Origin: DASQFQ01 sp963805525
GTDB taxonomy: Bacteria > Actinomycetota > Thermoleophilia > Solirubrobacterales > Solirubrobacteraceae
Direction of reading: 5' to 3'
Length of the DNA stretch: 64,000 nucleotides
Assembly: GCA_963805525.1 (NCBI GenBank)
Contig: CAWDUT010000006.1
Location: forward strand, 620,001 to 684,000
The notes beneath the pieces are model-generated. The model had not been told where the DNA came from, did not search any database, and saw nothing but the letters and a program-made list of their open reading frames with translations. Positions 27,322 to 35,549 of this stretch are shown here, in pieces. The position numbers and the translations under genes were made by a program. Every line of letters starts with the position of its first letter. Positions within the stretch are counted from its first letter, which is position 1.

Positions 27322-28607
27322 GCGAACTCCAGCCCGACTACTTCGAGCGCCCGCTGGCCGAGGTCGACCCTGAGGTCGCCGAGGCCATCGACCTCGAGCT
27401 CGATCGCCAGCGGCGCACGCTGGAGATGATCGCGTCCGAGAACTTCGTGCCCCAGGCCATCCTCGAGTGCCAGGGCAGCGTCCTCACGAACAAGTACGCC
27501 GAGGGCTATCCCGGCAAGCGCTATTACGGCGGCTGCGAGCACGTCGACGTCATCGAGCAGCTCGCGATCGACCGCGCGAAGGAGGTGTTCGGCGGTGACC
27601 ACGTGAACGTCCAGCCGCACGCCGGCGCGCAGGCGAACACCGCCGTCTACCACGCGCTGCTGCAGCCCGGCGACACGATCATGGGCCTGAGCCTGCCCCA
27701 CGGCGGCCACCTCAGCCACGGGATGAAGATCAACGTCTCCGGCCGCCTCTACGACATCGTGCCGTACGAGGTCCGCCCCGAGGACTGCCTGATCGACATG
27801 GATGAGGTCGAGCGGATCGCGCACGAGCGCAAGCCGAAGCTGCTGCTGGCCGGCTGGAGCGCCTATCCGCGCATCCTCGACTTCGAGCGCTTCCGGGCGA
27901 TCGCCGACGCCGTCGGCGCCTACCTGATGGTCGACATGGCCCACTTCGCGGGCCTCGTCGCCGCCGGCCTCCACCCCAACCCGGTGCCCTACGCCGACGT
28001 CGTCACCACCACGATCCACAAGACGCTCGGCGGCGCCCGCGGCGGCATGATCATCTGCACCGAGGAGCACGCCAAGAAGATCAACTCGGCCGTCTTCCCC
28101 GGGCAGCAGGGCGGCCCGCTCGAGCACGTGATCGCCGGCAAGGCCGTCGCGCTGAAGATCGCGCAGTCCGAGGCGTTCAAGGAGCGCCAGGAGCGCACCG
28201 TGGCCGGCGCCAAGGCGGTGGCCGAGGAGCTGCTGCATGCCGGCAGCGGCGTCAACGTCCTCACCGGCGGCACCGACGTCCACCTCGTGCTCGTCGACCT
28301 GCGCGAGTCGGAGCTCGACGGCAAGCAGGCCGAGGATCGCCTGCACGACATCGGGATCACCGTCAACCGCAACGCGGTGCCGTTCGACCCGCGCCCGCCC
28401 GCGGTCTCCTCCGGCCTGCGCGTCGGCGCGAGCGCGCTCGCCACCCGCGGCATCCAGGTCGAGGAGTTCCAGGAGATCGGCAAGATCATCGCCCAGGCGC
28501 TCCAGCCCGGCTTCGAGTCCGTGCGCGGCGAGCTCGCCGAGCGCGTGAGCGCGATCGCCGACGCGCATCCCCTGTACTCGCAGCTGGGCACGCCGACGGC
28601 GGTCTGA
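27318..28607 (+). CDS. glyA: Serine hydroxymethyltransferase
   Basis: The 429-residue PLP enzyme interconverts serine and glycine with tetrahydrofolate, supplying one-carbon units. The PLP Lys is about 235 in TTTIHKTLGGARGG. Other landmarks are MIASENFVP, YAEGYPGKRYYGGCE and VDMAHFAGLVAAG. It sits in its usual actinobacterial place after tsaC, with stop and start overlaps on both sides. Confidence 0.97.
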   Translation: MSELQPDYFERPLAEVDPEVAEAIDLELDRQRRTLEMIASENFVPQAILECQGSVLTNKYAEGYPGKRYYGGCEHVDVIEQLAIDRAKEVFGGDHVNVQPHAGAQANTAVYHALLQPGDTIMGLSLPHGGHLSHGMKINVSGRLYDIVPYEVRPEDCLIDMDEVERIAHERKPKLLLAGWSAYPRILDFERFRAIADAVGAYLMVDMAHFAGLVAAGLHPNPVPYADVVTTTIHKTLGGARGGMIICTEEHAKKINSAVFPGQQGGPLEHVIAGKAVALKIAQSEAFKERQERTVAGAKAVAEELLHAGSGVNVLTGGTDVHLVLVDLRESELDGKQAEDRLHDIGITVNRNAVPFDPRPPAVSSGLRVGASALATRGIQVEEFQEIGKIIAQALQPGFESVRGELAERVSAIADAHPLYSQLGTPTAV

Positions 28608-29527
28608 TGCTCCTGCGCCGCGCGCTCGCCTGCTGGGCGGCCGCGGCGCTCCTGCTCGCCGGTTGCGGCGGGAGCGACGAGCCACGCAAAGCGCCCGCGC
28701 GGCAGCCGCTGACGGTCGCCACCGGTGGCCAGGGCGGCATCTACGCGGTGTGGGGCGCCGCCTACGCGCGCGCCATCACCACGCAGCTCGAGGGCTACCG
28801 AGGCGCCGCCGCCCTCACCACCGGCTCGGTCGAGAACCTCGAGCGCCTGCGCGACGGCCGGGCGCAGATCGCGCTCACGCTCGGCGACACCGCGCTCGAC
28901 GCCGTCGAGGGCCGCGACGCGTTCGACCGCCCCGTGGCGCTCAAGGCACTGGCCCAGATCTACCCGAGCTACGTCCAGGTCGTCACGCGCGCGGACTCGG
29001 ACATCGGGACGCTCGAGGATCTCAAGGGCAAGCGCGTGAGCGTCGGCTCGCCCGACTCCGGCACCCAGGTGGTCGCCGACCGCGTGCTCGACGTCGCCAA
29101 GGCCGGGAAGTTCAAGCGCCGCGAGCTCGGCGTCGCGGAGTCGGCGCGCGCGCTCGAGCGCGGGCAGATCGACGCCTTCTTCTGGTCCGGCGGTGTGCCG
29201 ACCGCTGCGGTCGCCGACCTCTCGAAGCGCACCCCGATCGCGCTCGTCGACCTGCTTCGCTACGCGCCCGAGATGCGCAGGCGCTGGGGCGGCGTCTACG
29301 GCGGGGCGACGGTCCCGGCCGGCACCTACGGGCTCGACTCGCCGGTGAGCACGGTCACGATCCCCAACTACGTCGTCGTGAGCGCGCGCATGGACGCCGC
29401 GCTCGCCCACGACCTGACCTCGCTGCTGTTCTCCTCCGGGCGCGTGAAGGACCGCGAGCGCGCGCAGGACGTGATCGCGGAGGTCGGCCTGCACCCCGGC
29501 GCGCAGGCCTACTTCTCGGGGGGCTAG
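28607..29527 (+). CDS. TAXI family TRAP transporter solute-binding lipoprotein
   Basis: The 306-residue protein has a lipoprotein signal with lipobox LLAGC near residue 20 and the TAXI core: VATGGQGGIYAVWGAAYA, GSVENLERLRDGRAQIAL, LKGKRVSVGSPDSGTQ and FFWSGGVPTAA. Such proteins bind small carboxylates for DctQM-type permeases. No permease gene is adjacent, so it is an orphan receptor here. The start overlaps the glyA stop by one base and the stop shares CTAG with the convergent gene. Confidence 0.88.
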   Translation: MLLRRALACWAAAALLLAGCGGSDEPRKAPARQPLTVATGGQGGIYAVWGAAYARAITTQLEGYRGAAALTTGSVENLERLRDGRAQIALTLGDTALDAVEGRDAFDRPVALKALAQIYPSYVQVVTRADSDIGTLEDLKGKRVSVGSPDSGTQVVADRVLDVAKAGKFKRRELGVAESARALERGQIDAFFWSGGVPTAAVADLSKRTPIALVDLLRYAPEMRRRWGGVYGGATVPAGTYGLDSPVSTVTIPNYVVVSARMDAALAHDLTSLLFSSGRVKDRERAQDVIAEVGLHPGAQAYFSGG

Positions 29528-30360
29528 GCGCCCAGCGGGCTCCGCAGCGCCGCCGGGTATCTCTCGCCGTGCTCGGCCATGAGCTCGGCGACCGCAGCCT
29601 TCAGCCCCACCAGCGCCGGGCCGGCGTTGATCTCCTTCTCGGCCGCGCGGACCTCCTCCTGCAGCCGCTCGGCCTCGGCGTCGTCGCCGGCGTGCCACGC
29701 CGCCGCCAGCGCCAGCACGAGCTCCGGCCGCAGGTTGGCGAGCGCCGCGACGCCGCCGCGCGATCCGGCCCGCAGCGCGTGCAGCAGGTGCGACGGCGAG
29801 CCGACGAACACCTCCGCGCCCGGCCCGGCCGCCAGGTACGCCTCGTGCAGCGCGTCGTCGCTCGTCGAGTCCTTCATCCCGGCGAGGCCGTCGGCCACCA
29901 GCGCGCCGAACGCCTCGGGGCTGAACGCGTTGCCGGTGCGGGCGGGGAAGGTGTAGGCGTACAGCGGCGTCTCGCCCGCGGCCCGCAGCAACGCCCGGAA
30001 GTGGGCGACGATCTCGCGCTCGCCGAACGCGTAGTAGTAGGGCACGATCGCCGAGACGCCGGCGGCGCCGGCGTCGACCGCCGCCGCGATCAGCCGCGCC
30101 GTGGCGCGCGTCGAGGGCCGCCCGACGTGCGCGATCACCGGCACCCGACCGGCCGCCGCCTCGACCACCGTACGCACCACCGAGAGCGTCTCGTCCGGCT
30201 CCAGCAGTGCGGTCTCGCCGGTGGTCCCGCACGGCATGATCCCCTGCACCCCGGCCTCGATCACGAAGCCGACGTGGGCGCGCAGCGCGGCCGTGTCGAC
30301 CTCGCCGTCGTTACCGAACGGTGTCAACAAGGCGGGGAGGACGGCGGGCGTGTCGAACAT
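29524..30360 (-). CDS. Dihydrodipicolinate synthase/N-acetylneuraminate lyase family aldolase
   Basis: The 278-residue TIM-barrel class I aldolase carries GTTGETALL (substrate loop), Tyr in VPYYYAFGE and the Schiff-base Lys in AGMKDSTSDD. Substrate choice within the family (dipicolinate, sugar acids, other pyruvate aldols) cannot be set; the absence of other lysine genes argues against a biosynthetic DapA. It converges with the TAXI gene and shares its stop palindrome CTAG. It is divergent from the wecA-like gene. Confidence 0.87.
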   Translation of the reverse strand: MFDTPAVLPALLTPFGNDGEVDTAALRAHVGFVIEAGVQGIMPCGTTGETALLEPDETLSVVRTVVEAAAGRVPVIAHVGRPSTRATARLIAAAVDAGAAGVSAIVPYYYAFGEREIVAHFRALLRAAGETPLYAYTFPARTGNAFSPEAFGALVADGLAGMKDSTSDDALHEAYLAAGPGAEVFVGSPSHLLHALRAGSRGGVAALANLRPELVLALAAAWHAGDDAEAERLQEEVRAAEKEINAGPALVGLKAAVAELMAEHGERYPAALRSPLGA

Positions 30361-30396
30361 GATGCTCGTATTGCCCTGCGATCCTCTCCATAAGCC

Positions 30397-31554
30397 ATGG
30401 AAGACCGCGCGCTGATCGCTTTCGTGCTCGCCTTGGCGCTGACGGCTGTCGTCACGCCGCTGGTCGCGCGCCTCGCACGCCGCGTCGGAGCGCTCGATCC
30501 GGTGCAGGAGCGCGGGCTGGCGTCGGAGCCCACGCCGCTGCTCGGCGGGCTCGCGATCCTGGCCGGCGTGCTGGTGGCGGGCTCGCTGCTGCTGCCGGCC
30601 ACGACCGAGATGCGCGGGATCCTCATCGCCGCGCTGCTGATCACCATCGTCGGGCTGCTCGACGACCTGATCGACCTGCCGCCACAGCTGAAGCTGCTGG
30701 GCCAGGTCGCGGCGGGGCTGATCTGCGTGCTGTCCGGCGTCCGCGTCGACGACTTCACCTTCCCGTTCGTCGGCCGCGTCGACCTCGGCGACCTCGGCGG
30801 GCCGCTGACGCTGATCGGGCTCGTGCTGGTCATGAACGTCGTCAACTTCTCCGACGGCGTCGACGGCCTCGCCGCCGGCGTCTGCGCGATCTCGGCGGTC
30901 GGCTTCGCGGTCATCGCCTTCGACCTGGGCGAGGACGCCGCGGGCATCCTCGCGGCCTGCATCGCCGGCGCGGCGCTGGGCTTCCTCGTCCACAACTTCC
31001 ATCCCGCGTCGGTCTTCATGGGCGACTCGGGGTCGAACCTCCTCGGCCTGTTGCTCGGCGCCGTGATCGTCGAAGGCTCGCTCAAGACCAACGCCCTGAT
31101 CGCCCTGTTCGTGCCCCTGGTGATCCTCGCCGTGCCGTTCCTCGACACCGGCTTCGTCGTCGCCAAGCGGATCAAGTACCGCCGCCCCGTCTACCGGGCG
31201 GACTCGAACCACTTCCACCACCGCTTCCACCGCATGGGCTTCTCGCAGCGCAAGACGGTGCTCTACCTCTACGCGTGGACGACGACGATGACCGCGATCG
31301 CGGTCGCGCTGCGCTTCGTCCCGTACTCGGAGAGCAACGGCCACCTCAACGCCGGCTGGGCGATCGTGATGGGCGCGATGCTGCTGGTCGGGCTGGGCGC
31401 CTCGATCTACCTCGTGTACGTGCTGGAGATCCTCAAGCTCCGCCGGCTCCGCGCGTGGCAGCTGCGGCGCGAGGACCCGGACACCAGCGAGCACGAGATC
31501 GACGACCGGCTCGAGGAGGACCTCGAGACCGGCGAGTTCACCGCGCTGCGCTGA
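30397..31554 (+). CDS. Polyprenyl-phosphate N-acetylglucosaminyl-1-phosphate transferase (WecA-like)
   Basis: The 385-residue polytopic enzyme starts cell-envelope glycan assembly by moving a sugar-1-phosphate to the lipid carrier. Family motifs are GLLDDLIDLPP (Asp-Asp), NVVNFSDGVDGLAAG, FMGDSGSNLLG and the cytosolic HFHHRFHR. It has about eleven helices and an acidic C-terminal tail (residues 350-385). Position before the atp operon matches mycobacterial rfe/wecA. It probably feeds arabinogalactan-like or other wall polymers. Confidence 0.94.
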   Translation: MEDRALIAFVLALALTAVVTPLVARLARRVGALDPVQERGLASEPTPLLGGLAILAGVLVAGSLLLPATTEMRGILIAALLITIVGLLDDLIDLPPQLKLLGQVAAGLICVLSGVRVDDFTFPFVGRVDLGDLGGPLTLIGLVLVMNVVNFSDGVDGLAAGVCAISAVGFAVIAFDLGEDAAGILAACIAGAALGFLVHNFHPASVFMGDSGSNLLGLLLGAVIVEGSLKTNALIALFVPLVILAVPFLDTGFVVAKRIKYRRPVYRADSNHFHHRFHRMGFSQRKTVLYLYAWTTTMTAIAVALRFVPYSESNGHLNAGWAIVMGAMLLVGLGASIYLVYVLEILKLRRLRAWQLRREDPDTSEHEIDDRLEEDLETGEFTALR

Positions 31555-31560
31555 CGCGAT

Positions 31561-31576
31561 GTGCGGTTAACCGCAC
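31561..31576. promoter_or_regulatory. Perfect 16-bp palindrome GTGCGGTTAACCGCAC
   Basis: A gapless palindrome starts six bases after the wecA-like stop, ahead of a possible TATCGT -10 box (31599-31604) and the 17-codon frame. It has no loop, so it looks more like a protein-binding site than a terminator. Confidence 0.5.
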
Positions 31577-31647
31577 CACGATCGCGCGCCGTCTCGGGTA
31601 TCGTCGCCGACCGACCCGCAGTCCGACCTCAGGAGGTGAGCAGACAT

Positions 31648-31701
31648 ATGACGAAGATCTCCTTCCCGCTCTGCGCCCTCCTGGACGCGCGCCAAGGTTG
31701 A
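31648..31701 (+). CDS. 17-codon open frame with a perfect ribosome site (candidate leader peptide)
   Basis: AGGAGGTGAG stands seven bases before the ATG, the strongest Shine-Dalgarno in the window. The frame encodes 17 residues (MTKISFPLCALLDARQG) and stops at TGA. The downstream sequence has a GGCAG/CTGCC hairpin within a CGCGGGC/GCCCGCG stem (31709-31732). A leader peptide or a tiny toxin-like peptide are both possible. This stretch and the next entries fill 31555-31975, which holds no normal-size gene. Confidence 0.4.
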   Translation: MTKISFPLCALLDARQG

Positions 31702-31813
31702 CCCCCTCGCGGGCAGCCTCTGCCGCCCGCGACCATCTGAAACGCCAGTCCTTCCTCGCGCTTCTGCGTGGTCAGTGGGCGGCTCCGTATCCAATTCCAA
31801 CCGGAGTCCCACC

Positions 31814-31924
31814 ATGCATCCAGTCATCCTCCAGGCCTACGCCAATGCCGTAGCCGCCGACCGGCGAAGCCGGCGGCGACCGCAGCCCGAGATCCGCGCC
31901 GCCGTGCGCCGGGTCCGGGCGTAA
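31814..31924 (+). CDS. Arg-rich 36-residue microprotein, second copy of the type
   Basis: GGAG lies seven bases before the ATG. The product is 36 residues: Met-His start, a hydrophobic/Ala-rich half (PVILQAYANAVAA) and an Arg-rich half (RRSRRRPQPEIRAAVRRVRA). Length and design equal the frame at 12583-12693, also 36 residues and ending Arg-Ala. A strong hairpin follows 14 bases after the stop. The function is unknown. Confidence 0.5.
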   Translation: MHPVILQAYANAVAADRRSRRRPQPEIRAAVRRVRA

Positions 31925-31938
31925 GCCATGTGATGGGC

Positions 31939-31975
31939 CGCGGCCCCGCCCGACCGGGCGGGGCCGCGCCTCTTA
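31939..31975 (+). terminator. Strong GC hairpin terminator
   Basis: A 14-bp stem (31939-31952 with 31955-31968) is followed by CCTCTTAAC. It ends the short-ORF locus just before the cupin gene. Confidence 0.7.
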
Positions 31976-31987
31976 ACATCTCGGCCC

Positions 31988-32353
31988 GTGGAGCCGGTCC
32001 GCCTCGAGCAGCGCGAGTCGTTCATCACCGCCGACGGTTCAGCGATCCGCGAGCTGGCCGGCGTGCCGAGCGGCAACGCCGCCAACCAGTCGCTCGCCGA
32101 GGCGACGGTCCCGCCGGGTGGCGAGACCGCCGAGCACTACCACCGCGTCTCCGAGGAGATCTACTTCTTCCTCTCGGGCGCGGGGACGATGCGGCTCGGC
32201 GACGAGGAGGCCGCCGTGCGCGGCGGCGACTGTGTCGTCATCCCGCCGGGCGCGGTGCACAAGCTCTTCAACCCGGGCACCGAGCCGCTCGTCCTGCTCT
32301 GCTGCTGTGCCCCCGCGTACTCGCACGAGGACACCGTCCTCACCGGCGGCTAG
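31988..32353 (+). CDS. Single-domain cupin
   Basis: The 121-residue cupin has metal-site motif 1 ETAEHYHRVSEEIYFFLSG (two His and a Glu) and motif 2 PPGAVHKLFN (His). A Cys cluster LLCCCAP follows motif 2. The start is GTG at 31988, shortly after the terminator hairpin. It could be a mannose-6-phosphate isomerase-like or sensory cupin. The stop shares CTAG with the convergent osmC-like gene. Confidence 0.85.
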   Translation: MEPVRLEQRESFITADGSAIRELAGVPSGNAANQSLAEATVPPGGETAEHYHRVSEEIYFFLSGAGTMRLGDEEAAVRGGDCVVIPPGAVHKLFNPGTEPLVLLCCCAPAYSHEDTVLTGG

Positions 32354-32772
32354 CTCGCCAGCGACGCGTTCAGCGTGATGTCGACGGCCTTGAGCGCCAC
32401 CGACACCGGGCAGTTCTCCTTCGCCGCCTCGGCGGCCTTCACGAACGCGTCCTCCTCCATCCCGGGCACCTTGCCGACGGTGGTGAGCTCGATGCCGGTG
32501 ATCGCCCAGCCCTCGCCCTGCTGCTCGAACTTGACCTTGGCGTCGGTGGTGATCGAGTCGGGCGTGTGGCCCTGGTCGCCGAGCACGACCGAGAGCGCCA
32601 TCGAGAAGCAGCCCGCGTGGGCCGCGCCGATCAGCTCCTCCGGGTTGGTGCCCTCGCCGTCCTGCATCCGCGAGCGGAACGAGTACGGACCCTCGTAGCC
32701 GCCGAACTGCATCCTGCCGCTGCCTGAATCGATCGCGCCGTTCCACTCGGCGTGTGCGCTGCGTGTGGGCAT
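32350..32772 (-). CDS. OsmC/Ohr family peroxide-resistance protein
   Basis: The 140-residue thiol peroxidase family member fits OsmC (FGGYEGPYSFRSR, NPEELIGAAHAGCFSMAL). The peroxidatic Cys is in HAGCFSMAL and the resolving Cys in ENCPVSVAL. It should reduce organic hydroperoxides. GGAGGAAGG precedes the ATG. It overlaps the cupin gene by four bases tail-to-tail. Confidence 0.93.
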   Translation of the reverse strand: MPTRSAHAEWNGAIDSGSGRMQFGGYEGPYSFRSRMQDGEGTNPEELIGAAHAGCFSMALSVVLGDQGHTPDSITTDAKVKFEQQGEGWAITGIELTTVGKVPGMEEDAFVKAAEAAKENCPVSVALKAVDITLNASLAS

Positions 32773-32808
32773 GAGGTCCCTTCCTCCGGTCTCTACAGTG
32801 CGGGCCCG

Positions 32809-33246
32809 ATGAGCCGCGCGCAGCGCCTCACCTTCCTGGGCATCGCCGCCATCTTCGCGGTCGTTGCCGTGATCCTGCTCTCCCGGGGCGGTGACGAAAC
32901 CGACAAGGCGGCCGTTGCGACGGCGACGCCCACGCCGTCCGCGACGCCGTCCGGCACCACCGAGGCGATGGCAACGCCGACCCCGACGCCCAGGCCGAAG
33001 CCCAAGCCGCCGCTGTTGCAGGCCGGCAAGGAGCCGACGCTCAGCTTCGACCAGGGCGACACCGTGCGCTTCCGCGTCCGCCACGGCGACGCCGAGGAAG
33101 TGCACATCCACGGCTACGACATCAAGAAGGACCTCGCGGCGAACGAGACGGCCGACGTGTCGTTCGAGGCGTCGATCCCCGGGATCTTCGAGATCGAGCT
33201 CGAGCACTCGGGCACGCCGCTCGGGCGTCTGAAGGTCGAGCCATAG
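32809..33246 (+). CDS. Membrane-anchored cupredoxin-like protein without copper ligands
   Basis: The 145-residue protein has one N-terminal membrane helix (residues 8-25), a Thr/Pro/Ala-rich linker (about 38-62, TPTPSATPS) and a beta domain. HIHGYD resembles a cupredoxin, but the Cys and Met of a type-1 copper site are absent. It may be a structural or CuA-chaperone-like domain facing the cell surface. It is the last gene before the atp operon promoter. Confidence 0.72.
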   Translation: MSRAQRLTFLGIAAIFAVVAVILLSRGGDETDKAAVATATPTPSATPSGTTEAMATPTPTPRPKPKPPLLQAGKEPTLSFDQGDTVRFRVRHGDAEEVHIHGYDIKKDLAANETADVSFEASIPGIFEIELEHSGTPLGRLKVEP

Positions 33247-33267
33247 GCTTCGCAAGAGCCTGCTGTC

Positions 33268-33303
33268 ACAAAGTTGTTACAAAGTCCAATTCTTCGCTAG
33301 GGT
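33268..33303 (+). promoter_or_regulatory. Promoter of the ATP synthase operon
   Basis: TTGTTA (33274-33279) and TAGGGT (33298-33303) are 18 bp apart. ACAAAGT occurs twice at 33268-33274 and 33279-33285, exactly 11 bp apart, one DNA turn, so a factor may bind one face. A second TAGGGT lies at 33392-33397 close to atpI. Confidence 0.55.
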
Positions 33304-33305
33304 GC

Positions 33306-33388
33306 GGGAAGGCTGACCGAGAACGAACTCGGGTAGAGCCTTCCCCACTGATCCCCGTCACCACCGGCCGTCGTTTCCGCTACGACGG
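33306..33388 (+). ncRNA. Two-hairpin leader of the atp operon
   Basis: Hairpin 1 pairs 33306-33314 with 33337-33345 (9 bp) and has an inner stem 33317-33321 with 33328-33332. Hairpin 2 pairs 33368-33374 with 33382-33388 (7 bp). Both lie in the roughly 110-base untranslated leader before atpI. Neither is followed by a U-run. I match them to no known riboswitch. Confidence 0.5.
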
Positions 33389-33418
33389 TTGTAGGGTGGC
33401 GCGCCTGTCCCGGAGCCC

Positions 33419-33814
33419 ATGCCCGACGCTGCCCTCACACGCCCTACACCCGAGCCCTTGGCCCTCTTGCGGTACATCGATGTCGTGCTCGTGGTGGCAG
33501 CGCTCCCACTCGTCGTGCTCGCCGACCTGCCGCTGCTCGGCTACGTGGTCGGCGCCTGCGCCTGGATCGCGCAGCGCGTGGCGGGCGTCCTGCTCGAGCG
33601 CGCGGCCAAGCGCACCAACGATCCGCGCCGGCTCGTCGGCATCGGCCTCGCGGGTTCGCTCGGGCGCGCGTGGCTCGTGGGCGGGGCCATCCTCGCCGTC
33701 GGGCTCGCCGGCGAGCGAGAGGACGGGCTGATCGCCGCCGTGCTCGTCGCCGTCGCCTTCACCGTCTACTTCGGCACGTCCCTGCTGATCCACGTCACGG
33801 GGGGCTCCAAGTGA
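33419..33814 (+). CDS. AtpI-like membrane protein at the head of the atp operon
   Basis: The 131-residue protein has four hydrophobic helices (about 20-40, 42-60, 75-95, 105-128) and an Arg/Lys-rich loop VLLERAAKRTNDPRR. Position and size match the AtpI/UncI assembly factor that helps build the c-ring, though sequence similarity is weak. Its stop overlaps atpB by four bases (GTGA). Confidence 0.7.
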   Translation: MPDAALTRPTPEPLALLRYIDVVLVVAALPLVVLADLPLLGYVVGACAWIAQRVAGVLLERAAKRTNDPRRLVGIGLAGSLGRAWLVGGAILAVGLAGEREDGLIAAVLVAVAFTVYFGTSLLIHVTGGSK

Positions 33815-34707
33815 GCAAGGGCAGGAAGATCGGCCTCGCGATCTTCGGGATCTACCTCCTGACGATCACGGTCGTCGTCCTCATCTTCGGCTTCAAGCGG
33901 GTCGACAACAACGAGTTCAAGCCGCAGAACGAGTTCAAGCTCCACACCTGGATCGATCTCCCGGGCCCGCTCGACATCAACAAGGGCGTGGTCTACGTGA
34001 TCGCCGCCGGCATCCTCTCGACGTTCACGATGGTCTACATCGCCCGCCGCATGCAGGCGCGGCCGAACCGCACGCAGACCGCCATCGAGACGATCTACGC
34101 GTTCGTCCGCGATGACATCACCGGCGGCAGCATGGACGACAAGATGGCCCGCAAGTGGTTCCCGTTCTTGTGCACGCTGTTCCTCTTCATCTGGTTCTCC
34201 AACCTGATCGGCTACATCCCGCTGCCGACGAACTCGGAGGAGACGGTCAACATCGGCGGCCTCGAGGTACCCGCGTTCGCGATCTACGCCGCGACCGCGA
34301 ACATCTCGATCCCGCTCGTGCTCGCGCTCATCGTGTTCGTCTCGTACACCGTTGAGGGCATCCGCGCCAAGGGGCTCATCGGCTACTTCAAGAGCTTGGT
34401 CCCCGAGGGGGTGAGCGGCCTCGGGGCGATCCCGCTCTTCATCCTCGAGCTGGTCTCGAACCTGATGCGGTTGCTCTCGCTGTCGGTTCGACTCTTCGCC
34501 AACATCCTCGCCGGCCACCTGATCATCCTGTTCATGTCGGGCGGGCTCGCCGTGCTGCTCGGGCTGGAGGCGCTCGGCGTCTTCCTGCTCCCGGCCGGCG
34601 TCGCCCTCTTCATCTTCGAACTGGGCCTGGTGGCGAGCCTGCAGGCGTTCATCTTCGCCACGCTCAGTGCCATCTACCTCGGCGGCGCGGTCGCCGAGCA
34701 CCACTAG
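33811..34707 (+). CDS. atpB: ATP synthase subunit a
   Basis: The 298-residue half-channel subunit has the essential Arg in LSLSVRLFANILAGH and the conserved C-terminal helix FELGLVASLQAFIFATLSAIYLGGA. The GTG start overlaps the upstream gene. The N-terminus has one helix, then a short periplasmic or cytosolic loop typical of actinobacteria. Confidence 0.97.
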   Translation: MSKGRKIGLAIFGIYLLTITVVVLIFGFKRVDNNEFKPQNEFKLHTWIDLPGPLDINKGVVYVIAAGILSTFTMVYIARRMQARPNRTQTAIETIYAFVRDDITGGSMDDKMARKWFPFLCTLFLFIWFSNLIGYIPLPTNSEETVNIGGLEVPAFAIYAATANISIPLVLALIVFVSYTVEGIRAKGLIGYFKSLVPEGVSGLGAIPLFILELVSNLMRLLSLSVRLFANILAGHLIILFMSGGLAVLLGLEALGVFLLPAGVALFIFELGLVASLQAFIFATLSAIYLGGAVAEHH

Positions 34708-34721
34708 TAAAAGGAGACCAC

Positions 34722-34988
34722 GTGCTGTCCACCATCCTTTCGGTCCTCGCGGCGACGAGCGACGGCGCAGACGCGGGCAAGGCGATCGCCCTCGGCGTCG
34801 GCGGCGGCCTCGGTGCTGTGGGCGCCGGCGTCGGCATCGGCATCATCTTCGGCAAGGTCATCGAGTCGGTCACCCGCCAGCCGGAGATGCGCGACGAGAT
34901 CACCGGCATCCAGTGGCTCGGCTTCGCGCTCACGGAGGCGTGCTTCTTCTACGGCCTGGTCGCGGGTCTGATCGCGTTCTTCCTCTAA
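34722..34988 (+). CDS. atpE: ATP synthase subunit c
   Basis: The 88-residue two-helix proteolipid has an Arg52-Gln53-Pro54 loop and the ion-carrying Glu72 in ALTEACFFYGLV. The residue after Glu is Ala and the Na+ ligand pattern is not seen, so it should carry protons. AAAGGAG precedes the GTG. The first 17 residues are longer than in E. coli. Confidence 0.97.
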   Translation: MLSTILSVLAATSDGADAGKAIALGVGGGLGAVGAGVGIGIIFGKVIESVTRQPEMRDEITGIQWLGFALTEACFFYGLVAGLIAFFL

Positions 34989-35545
34989 TGAGCGCGCCGG
35001 TCTTCGCAGCCGACAGCGGCGGCGGGTCCTTCCTCGTCTCGCCCGACGTCGGGCTGATGATCTGGACCCTCGTGGTCTTCCTGCTCTCGATGTACATCCT
35101 CAGCAAGGTCGCCTTCCCGCGCATCCAGGCCGCGCTGGACAAGCGCCAGCACGCGATCGAGGAGGCCATCGACACAGCCGAGCGCACCCGCATCGAAGCG
35201 GACAAGCTGCTGGCCGAGTACCGCGAGCGCCTGCATGAGGCGCGGTCACAGGCCGACGACATCGTGGCGCGGGCGCGCAAGACCGCCGAGAACAACGAAG
35301 CCGAGTCGGTCGCCGAGGCGAAGCGCAAGCGCGAGGAGATGATGGCCGCCACCCGCCGCGACATCCAGCAGGAGACGCGCCGCGCGATCCAGGAGATCCG
35401 CAACGAGGTCGCCGACCTGACCGTGCTCGCGACGGAGAAGGTCACGCGCAAGTCGCTGACCGACGCCGACCAGAAGCGGCTCGTCGAGGAGGCGCTCTCG
35501 GAGCTGGACTTCGCCGCGCTGTCCGGGGATCGGAGCGGCGAGTAA
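34988..35545 (+). CDS. atpF: ATP synthase subunit b
   Basis: The 185-residue peripheral-stalk subunit has one membrane helix (about 23-43) and a long charged coiled coil. The start overlaps the atpE stop by one base (TAATG). There is a single b gene, with no fused delta as in mycobacteria; atpH follows as a separate gene. Confidence 0.95.
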   Translation: MSAPVFAADSGGGSFLVSPDVGLMIWTLVVFLLSMYILSKVAFPRIQAALDKRQHAIEEAIDTAERTRIEADKLLAEYRERLHEARSQADDIVARARKTAENNEAESVAEAKRKREEMMAATRRDIQQETRRAIQEIRNEVADLTVLATEKVTRKSLTDADQKRLVEEALSELDFAALSGDRSGE

Positions 35546-35549
35546 CGCC

